Part shown: positions 59,208-64,000 of the stretch, in pieces
Layout: every line of letters starts with the position of its first letter
Numbering within the stretch: position 1 is the stretch's first letter
Assembly: GCF_004519545.1 (NCBI RefSeq)
Contig: NZ_SDKM01000004.1
Span: 124,000-187,999 of the forward strand
Reading direction: 5' to 3'
DNA length: 64,000 bases
Source: Nocardioides guangzhouensis
GTDB taxonomy: Bacteria > Actinomycetota > Actinomycetes > Propionibacteriales > Nocardioidaceae
Notes under the pieces: model-generated
Database searches by the model: none
Seen by the model: the letters and a program-made list of their open reading frames with translations, nothing else
What the model was told of the DNA's origin: nothing
Made by a program: the position numbers and the translations under genes

Positions 59208-59681
59208 ATGACTGAGTTCTGGCTCGCCTTGTTCGGTATCGCCGGCACCGCTACGTCCGCAATAGCAGTAAATGCCCAGCAGAATCGCGCGGCGCGAGAC
59301 CGCGCTAAAGATGACGCCCAACGCCGCCAGGGCGATCTTCGCCGCGAGGCCATCGCTGTGTTCGCTGAGACCCTAAGTGACTATCGGCGAGCACAACTTG
59401 CGGCATGGTTCGAGGCTCACGCCGACGTCAACTCGAACATGGACCACGACGAGGTTCCGTCTGCTGCCGAGTTGCGTCAGCTCCGGGCGAGTGCATGGGG
59501 AGCGCTCTACCGGGTTCGATTGCTGTGGGACAACTCCGCGGTTGTCGAGCGCGCCGAGTCCCTCGTGGAGCAGACCTCGCAATTAAAGAAGGCCGAGGAT
59601 AAGCACGGCGTGGCCCGACGGGCCGACGACATCCGAGCGCGACTAAGTGACCTGGTGGATATCGCCCGCGGCCCCGCGTGA
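59208..59681 (+). CDS. Membrane protein with coiled-coil tail
   Basis: A 157-residue protein with one N-terminal membrane helix (FWLALFGIAGTATSAIAV) followed by a long charged helical region (QQNRAARDRAKDDAQRRQGD ... LVEQTSQLKKAEDK). The plan resembles small membrane proteins of defence islands and phages, but no family is recognised. The GGATGGAG upstream supports the ATG. Confidence 0.65.
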   Translation: MTEFWLALFGIAGTATSAIAVNAQQNRAARDRAKDDAQRRQGDLRREAIAVFAETLSDYRRAQLAAWFEAHADVNSNMDHDEVPSAAELRQLRASAWGALYRVRLLWDNSAVVERAESLVEQTSQLKKAEDKHGVARRADDIRARLSDLVDIARGPA

Positions 59682-59893
59682 GTCCGCCTTGTCGGACGAA
59701 GCAGGTTCCGACAGACGTTCCCGTCGACGACGCGCCTGTCATCGAGAGTGATGTTTCGCACTACGAGATCGCTGGGTAGCGCTCGCTGGCGGCGATACGA
59801 CGCCGACGTGCACGTCGGGCCAACGGCCATCCCAACTCGCAACGTTGCAGGTGTGAACAACGGACCCTGCCTAGCGGGTCCGACGTTTGGCAA

Positions 59894-60754
59894 TCAGGGC
59901 GCGGCGAAGGTGCCTTCGAGCCGCCAAGTGGTCTCGACGTGCTCGACGAACTTGCCGCCTGCCTCGAGCCCCACTTTGTCCACGGAGGCTTTCAACTTCG
60001 AATTGATGCCGAAGTCGTCGGATGACCGAACATCGATCGAGAACTCACGCAAGCCAGAGTCGATGCGTGCGCTGGCTATCTCTTGCCATAGCGGCTCGTG
60101 GGAGAACCAGACGAGATCGTCGGGTACGTATGGGTCGCCCAAGGGGGTGAGGGTCATGGTCGTGATGATCTCGTCGTCTGCATCCGACCTGCGGTCGGCG
60201 CTGCTCGACGTGTTGGTAGCGTCACCACTGGACGGCTCGGGGAAGCTCAGACCGAGATGTGCCGCGGCTTGGCGATTCCAGCCGCGGACGCTCCTGACTA
60301 GCACGGAAGTAGCACCCAGCACTCGGATCAGACGTTGTGCCTCGGCAACTTTGTGCTGGAACAGGAACCGGTGAAAGTCGGCTGCAGGGATGTACGCGCC
60401 GGTGTCAACCGGATGGGCCGCGTAGACGACGTTGGTTCGCGGATGCCCGGGCGGAAAGCGGAGAGATTGAGCAGTCGTCAACGCGATAGGCCGAACGGTC
60501 GTGCCCTGCGCCTGCAGCTTGCGGACGGCCCGTGCTAGTTCCCAGCCCACGGCTCCAGCGAGCACGAGCAGGGCGACTCGCGGCTGCTTCGCAATCAGCT
60601 GGCTGAGAGCGCCTGCGCCGTCGATCGCCGATGCAGGCTGCGCGGCCACTGATGCAGGCTGCGCGGTCTTTTCAGAGCGCTCCGTGAGGCGGTCCGAGAC
60701 AACGATGAGTCGCCGCAAGTCATAGGGGAGGTCCAGGAGTGCGTCTGAGTCCAC
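59894..60754 (-). CDS. Uncharacterised 286-residue protein
   Basis: No family was recognised. The N-terminus (LPYDLRRLIVVSDRLTERSE) leads to a 21-bp in-frame duplication giving two AQPAS units. A Rossmann-like core follows (ALLVLAGAVGWELARAVRKL; RTNVVYAAHPVD; FHRFLFQHKVAEAQRLIRVL), and a C-terminal beta-rich domain ends DFGINSKLKASVDKVGLEAG and TTWRLEGTF. The distinct C-terminal domain recalls repeat-type beta structures of effector or sensor proteins, but this is weak. The start is a GTG without a good ribosome site. Neighbours are a nuclease-like gene and a coiled-coil membrane protein. Confidence 0.65.
   Translation of the reverse strand: MDSDALLDLPYDLRRLIVVSDRLTERSEKTAQPASVAAQPASAIDGAGALSQLIAKQPRVALLVLAGAVGWELARAVRKLQAQGTTVRPIALTTAQSLRFPPGHPRTNVVYAAHPVDTGAYIPAADFHRFLFQHKVAEAQRLIRVLGATSVLVRSVRGWNRQAAAHLGLSFPEPSSGDATNTSSSADRRSDADDEIITTMTLTPLGDPYVPDDLVWFSHEPLWQEIASARIDSGLREFSIDVRSSDDFGINSKLKASVDKVGLEAGGKFVEHVETTWRLEGTFAAP
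60630..60666. repeat. 21-bp period direct repeat inside the uncharacterised gene
   Basis: GATGCAGGCTGCGCGG occurs at 60630-60645 and again at 60651-60666, giving a 7-codon in-frame duplication (AQPAS units) in the 59894-60754 gene. Confidence 0.8.
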
Positions 60755-60924
60755 GGCTTGACCATAAATGGCGAAACCTGCCCCACCAATTCAGAACCGA
60801 TGGTTGGCGCTAATGGGCAGACCCTTGCAGGGTTGACTCCCGCTCGGTGAACGGGTGCGCCAGGACACCGGCGGATCGGCGCGACCAGCTAGCGGCGGAA
60901 GGACGCGGGTGCGGTGGCCGCTGA

Positions 60925-61791
60925 TCACCTAGGGGGAAGGATGTATCTCCGGCGCATGAGTAGCGCCCAATTGGCTAGCGCGTCTTGCTCCGCGCAAGCG
61001 TCAAAGAAGTCTTCGTGGCTCCAAAGATCCACCATGGTCGGCAAGTCATGCCTCTTGACGGATTCCACTACTCTTCGCGCCTGTTTGTCGTCGGAACGAG
61101 CCAGCACCACCGCCATGGATTGGTCAACGCCGCCGTCTCCGCGTACCCCGTGACGTCGAACGGAGTCCGTGAGCATCACGGAGCGCAGGAACTGGCTGCA
61201 CCCGTCTGTGACCAGCTGGTTGGTCGTCTCCCTTGACAGTCCCAAGGCGACGAGGTGTTCCTCATACCTGTCGTAGTCGACCTTCTTGGCGGAGAACGTG
61301 TCGATGTACTTGACCTCGATTGTCACCAGGTGTGATTCACCGGACCGAAGGATCTGATGAGTGGCCACGTCGAAACCGGAGCGATCGCCAGTGTGATGTT
61401 GCCTGGGCGGCGCCCACTCAGCCTCGATGCCATCCAATGGATGCGTGCTGTCGACCAATGGCTCGAATCGGCCAATGCCGACGCCAGCCAACATGCCAAT
61501 GACGGCGGCCGCAGCATCGGGTTCATGACGGAACTCGCCCGCGATGCTGAACGCAAGAGGCTGACTTGAAAGGAGATTCCGAAAGAGCCGATCCTGCTCA
61601 GCAAGCCCGCCCGTAGCCTTCAGTTGCGCGCAGCGGGACTTCGCGTACTCCACCGCAGCACGTGACATGAGGTTCGGGCCTGCAACTTCAGCTCGTTGCC
61701 CCTTCCACTCCTCAGCAAGACAACTGTCGATGGTGGCGTACCGCCTCCTCGCACTTGGGTGCGTCGGCGGACCCGGCGGCCATCCGTCCAA
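60925..61791 (-). CDS. PGN_0703-like putative restriction endonuclease
   Basis: A 288-residue protein. The segment RNLLSSQPLAFSIAGEF is the hallmark I associate with the PGN_0703 family of putative restriction endonucleases. A PD-(D/E)XK core follows as RSGFDVATHQ (Asp141) and HLVTIEVKYIDTFS (Glu159-x-Lys161), with flanking conserved residues. The helical N-terminus (ATIDSCLAEEWKG ... GPNLMSRAAVEYA) also fits. Start is a TTG at 61791; homology-like sequence begins within ten residues, so no later start is better. It is divergent from the other nuclease-like gene at 62022, and codon use is less GC-rich than the flanks. A DNA-targeting defence role is inference. Confidence 0.72.
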   Translation of the reverse strand: MDGWPPGPPTHPSARRRYATIDSCLAEEWKGQRAEVAGPNLMSRAAVEYAKSRCAQLKATGGLAEQDRLFRNLLSSQPLAFSIAGEFRHEPDAAAAVIGMLAGVGIGRFEPLVDSTHPLDGIEAEWAPPRQHHTGDRSGFDVATHQILRSGESHLVTIEVKYIDTFSAKKVDYDRYEEHLVALGLSRETTNQLVTDGCSQFLRSVMLTDSVRRHGVRGDGGVDQSMAVVLARSDDKQARRVVESVKRHDLPTMVDLWSHEDFFDACAEQDALANWALLMRRRYILPPR

Positions 61792-62021
61792 CTCCTCCGC
61801 GCGCCAGCGCGATTAATGAGCCCGATGTGCCGCGACCGTGGCGCTGCGGTCCTTTGGAGCAGCTGCCTGCTTGCCATTCATGTCCAGCAACGTAGACGAG
61901 GCCAGTCGACTCTGGGCAGCACTCAATGGGCGCCTGGAACCGGGCGAATCCCGGTTCAGGCGACGGGATGACCGGGAGCCACGGCATCCGACTTGTCGGC
62001 GCGTGGGCCTACGCTGCCGGC

Positions 62022-62996
62022 ATGTGGGAGAGCCCGACCGTCCTGTGGGGTCGATTGAAGCTTGGTCGCGAGGAGTATCTCCAGCGGCTCGTCACCACGC
62101 TGATCCTCGACGGTGACGCCCCACCGTGGAACACGCCGCGGTCACCAGGCGAGGAGGGGGAACGGTTCCTCCAGCTCTTGGACGAAGCCGTTCATGGTCC
62201 GACCGCCGGGGATCGATCTTCGATGCCTCGGGGGGTGTTCATCGACGAATACCTGCTGCCCAAGCTCGAGCAGGACGCGGCGAACGGGTGGCCAGACTGG
62301 GCGGTCTTGTCTGCTGACCGCGTGTGGGTCATCGAACTGAAGACCGAAGCCGGGAGCCACCGTGCCGACCAACTGCCGTACTACTTGAGACTCGCCGCAG
62401 CAGCCCACCCCAACTGCAACGTGGACCTGACGTACATCACCGGCCCGATGACGAAGCCCGGGCCAGCCCTGCTAAAGGGCCAGCGCTACAGCCACGTGAC
62501 GTGGCAACAGGTCCTTCCGCTGATCGAGAGCGCGTGGGGTGACGACCAACGCCCAGAGGTTGCGGCCTACGTGGACATGGTCGCGACGGTCGTAAGCAAC
62601 CTGAGCCTGCTCAAGCCAACGGAGCAGCGCCAAGTGGTGCTCGGCCTGCCACGCGCCGAGCCTCACCCGGCGACGGTTGAAGGGCGCGTCAATGAACGAA
62701 CGACAGACGTCCCAGCCGCGACGGAGCCATCCGGGCTGCTCGATCTCGCTCGCGCAACCGCCGCCGACGGTCGCCAACGAGGTATCGGCGCTCAGAATCC
62801 CGAAGAGCTGGAAGTGCTCCGAGACCAAGCACTGGCGGAAGTCGGCCGCCTGCCGACGGACGACGCCACTCGGTTTGTCCTTCCCTGGCTGTGGCAAGGC
62901 GGCCGCACCGATGGCCGGGCGCTCACAGTGGAGGGTGAGGAGTTCGGACTCGAGCTTCGCTTCTCCCGGTACAAGAAGATCCAAGTGAGGGTGTAG
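62022..62996 (+). CDS. PD-(D/E)XK nuclease-like protein
   Basis: A 324-residue protein whose centre reads GWPDWAVLSADRVWVIELKTEAGSHR: Pro91-Asp92, Glu105-x-Lys107, followed by QLPYYL (a Gln-x3-Tyr seen in nuclease-fold proteins of this type). This is a good PD-(D/E)XK pattern. The N-terminus (WGRLKLGREEYLQRLVTTLI) is helical. The C-terminus contains a separate unit with LEVLRDQALAEVGRLP and VLPWLWQGGRTDGRALTVEG. No named family is recognised. TACGCT lies 6 nt upstream of the ATG, so the message may be leaderless. It is divergent from the PGN_0703-like gene at 230 bp. Confidence 0.7.
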   Translation: MWESPTVLWGRLKLGREEYLQRLVTTLILDGDAPPWNTPRSPGEEGERFLQLLDEAVHGPTAGDRSSMPRGVFIDEYLLPKLEQDAANGWPDWAVLSADRVWVIELKTEAGSHRADQLPYYLRLAAAAHPNCNVDLTYITGPMTKPGPALLKGQRYSHVTWQQVLPLIESAWGDDQRPEVAAYVDMVATVVSNLSLLKPTEQRQVVLGLPRAEPHPATVEGRVNERTTDVPAATEPSGLLDLARATAADGRQRGIGAQNPEELEVLRDQALAEVGRLPTDDATRFVLPWLWQGGRTDGRALTVEGEEFGLELRFSRYKKIQVRV

Positions 62997-63623
62997 CGCG
63001 TGCTGCCCGCCACGCGGCGAAAATGACGCTTCTTGAACGCCCGGCGTCCGTTGGCGGTACCCGAAAACCCAAAGGCTGAGATGTCGACGCGGACGCTTCT
63101 GCCGTGGAGCGCAGAAGCCTGGCGCAGCGGTCGGAGCGTCAGCAGCGCTGTCCTCCACACGTCGTACCAGACGGTGTTGGACGGTCCGTCTCGAGCCCGG
63201 CCGGTCCCCCGCACTACCTCCAAGTCTTTGTTGTCGAGCGCCGCCGCCGCCCTGATCCCGCCTCCGAGGCCGAGCAGCGCCCCGCGGCGACCACTGTGGA
63301 CGCCGCCCAGGATAACGGCCAGCCGTTCGCCAAATTTGCACGGAGACCGCCGCAAGGCCGGGCAGTCCCTCAAGGAGTCGGCTCACGTCCGCGGTCGACG
63401 AGGACAAGCAGACCGCGGCGGATTCCATGGAAGGTCAAGGCGGAGAGCAGGGTCTCCACCGAGCACGTCAGGGACGAGGCCCGGTCGGGGACCGGGGGGT
63501 TCGCGGCAGCCCGGGCCCGGCGGCAGCACGCCCCGGCAGCGGGTCGTCGTACCCGGCCTACTCGACGGATCTGATTCGCCCTTCCTGGTACGTACGAGGC
63601 ACGTGCTCGGTAAGCCCGACGGC
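62997..63623. other. Long spacer, right edge of the island
   Basis: No gene is convincing; several long open frames overlap but lack ribosome sites and family matches. A perfect stem GCTTCTGC-N8-GCAGAAGC at 63095-63118, about 100 bp past the nuclease gene, may be its terminator. Base composition rises again toward the peroxidase gene. Confidence 0.4.
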
Positions 63624-64000
63624 TCAGTCCCCCAGCGGCGCCAGCAGGCTCTTCTTGTTCTCGAACGCGAAGACGAGCAGGTCGGCCATCTTGAAACGGT
63701 CGGTCACCGGACCGAGCGACGGGCGCCAGTCGGGGTCGCGCACGATCGAGTAGCGGCTGCCCTCCATCGCCCGGTGGAAGGTCTCCGCGACGATCCGGCC
63801 GCCCACGCCGGTCAGCCTGCCGTCGGCGAGCTCGGCCTCGCGCAGGACGTAGAACCACAGCGGCGTGTCGGCCAGGAAGGCGGCGCGCTGGGTCGGGGTG
63901 AGGTCGTCGAGCACGGCACCGCCGGCCCCGTCGCGGATCTGGGCCTTGGTCAGCGTCTTGACGTCGACGCCCTTGCTGCGCAGGAACGTCGCCATCTGCT
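63624..64000 (-). CDS. Heme peroxidase family protein, C-terminal part
   Basis: The frame is open through the right window edge and reads TPLWFYVLREAELADGRLTG, VGGRIVAETFHRAMEGSRYS and FAFENKKSLLAPLGD, the C-terminus of bacterial animal-type (cyclooxygenase-like) heme peroxidases. The heme-binding His and the rest of the enzyme lie outside the window. The codon bias returns to that of the bulk chromosome. Confidence 0.85.
   Translation of the reverse strand, partial: QMATFLRSKGVDVKTLTKAQIRDGAGGAVLDDLTPTQRAAFLADTPLWFYVLREAELADGRLTGVGGRIVAETFHRAMEGSRYSIVRDPDWRPSLGPVTDRFKMADLLVFAFENKKSLLAPLGD

Noticed and set aside
59682..59697. GTCCG...CGGAC stem after the coiled-coil gene as a terminator
   Set aside because: Only five pairs, too weak to call.
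63004..63373. Possible minus-strand gene (FGERLAVILGGVHSGRRGAL...)
   Set aside because: No good ribosome site; it overlaps the end of the nuclease gene in antisense, and no domain is recognisable.
1..64000. tRNA, rRNA, CRISPR array or intact insertion sequence
   Set aside because: None seen by eye: no T-arm/acceptor pattern, no regular spaced repeats, no transposase motifs. A dedicated search would be decisive.

Overview
This is a 64 kb piece of a high-GC actinobacterial chromosome. High GC, frequent GTG starts, ATGA/GTGA stop-start overlaps, GTACG-rich codon use, DUF2252 and DUF3099 proteins and NarL-type two-component systems all fit the Nocardioidaceae (Nocardioides-like). That placement is an inference from style and gene content. 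No rRNA, tRNA, integrase, intact insertion sequence or CRISPR array was seen.

Layout. 1-11 kb: the 3' end of a topoisomerase IB gene broken by an amber codon, assorted housekeeping genes, and a copper locus (DUF305 lipoprotein, a 51-residue Cys-Cys membrane peptide, a CopB-type ATPase behind a CsoR-like operator). 11-18 kb: an arsenic region with an ArsO-like flavoprotein facing an ArsR-acetyltransferase fusion, three low-molecular-weight-phosphatase arsenate reductases (one fused to an ArsR domain), an aquaglyceroporin, a stand-alone ArsR and ArsI. 18.6-25 kb: a DMT exporter, LysR regulator, large sulfatase and PLP decarboxylase. 25.7-34 kb: a catabolic region with PucR facing a semialdehyde dehydrogenase / class III aminotransferase operon, plus a frameshifted amidohydrolase coupled to an NCS1 permease, probably for amine or nucleobase-derived compounds. 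34-40 kb: patchwork of a MalK-type fragment, small hypothetical genes, a P450, a secreted M43 metalloprotease and a virulence-factor-fold/homocysteine methyltransferase pair. 41-47.6 kb: an ABC exporter with its own kinase and response regulator, then a second exporter. 47.7-53.7 kb: two ECF sigma systems, a RibD-like reductase, a broken YdeI-like gene and RidA.

54-63 kb looks like an accessory island. Codon and base composition drop relative to the flanks, spacers are long, and most genes lack close known relatives. It carries a HEPN-like protein, small membrane proteins, a collagen-like protein, a uracil-DNA glycosylase with an unusual N-terminal domain, a coiled-coil membrane protein, an uncharacterised 286-residue protein and two divergently placed PD-(D/E)XK nuclease-like genes, one of them PGN_0703-like. 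This is the best place in the window for an undescribed, possibly defensive, system. The window closes inside a heme peroxidase gene.

The arsenic genes form a logical detoxification set: reduce arsenate with thiol-linked reductases, export arsenite by aquaporin, cleave or oxidise organoarsenicals with ArsI and ArsO, and acetylate amino-acid-like arsenicals with the ArsN-like domain. Three genes (topoisomerase IB, amidohydrolase, YdeI-like) are each broken by a single-base change, so either decay or assembly error must be considered.
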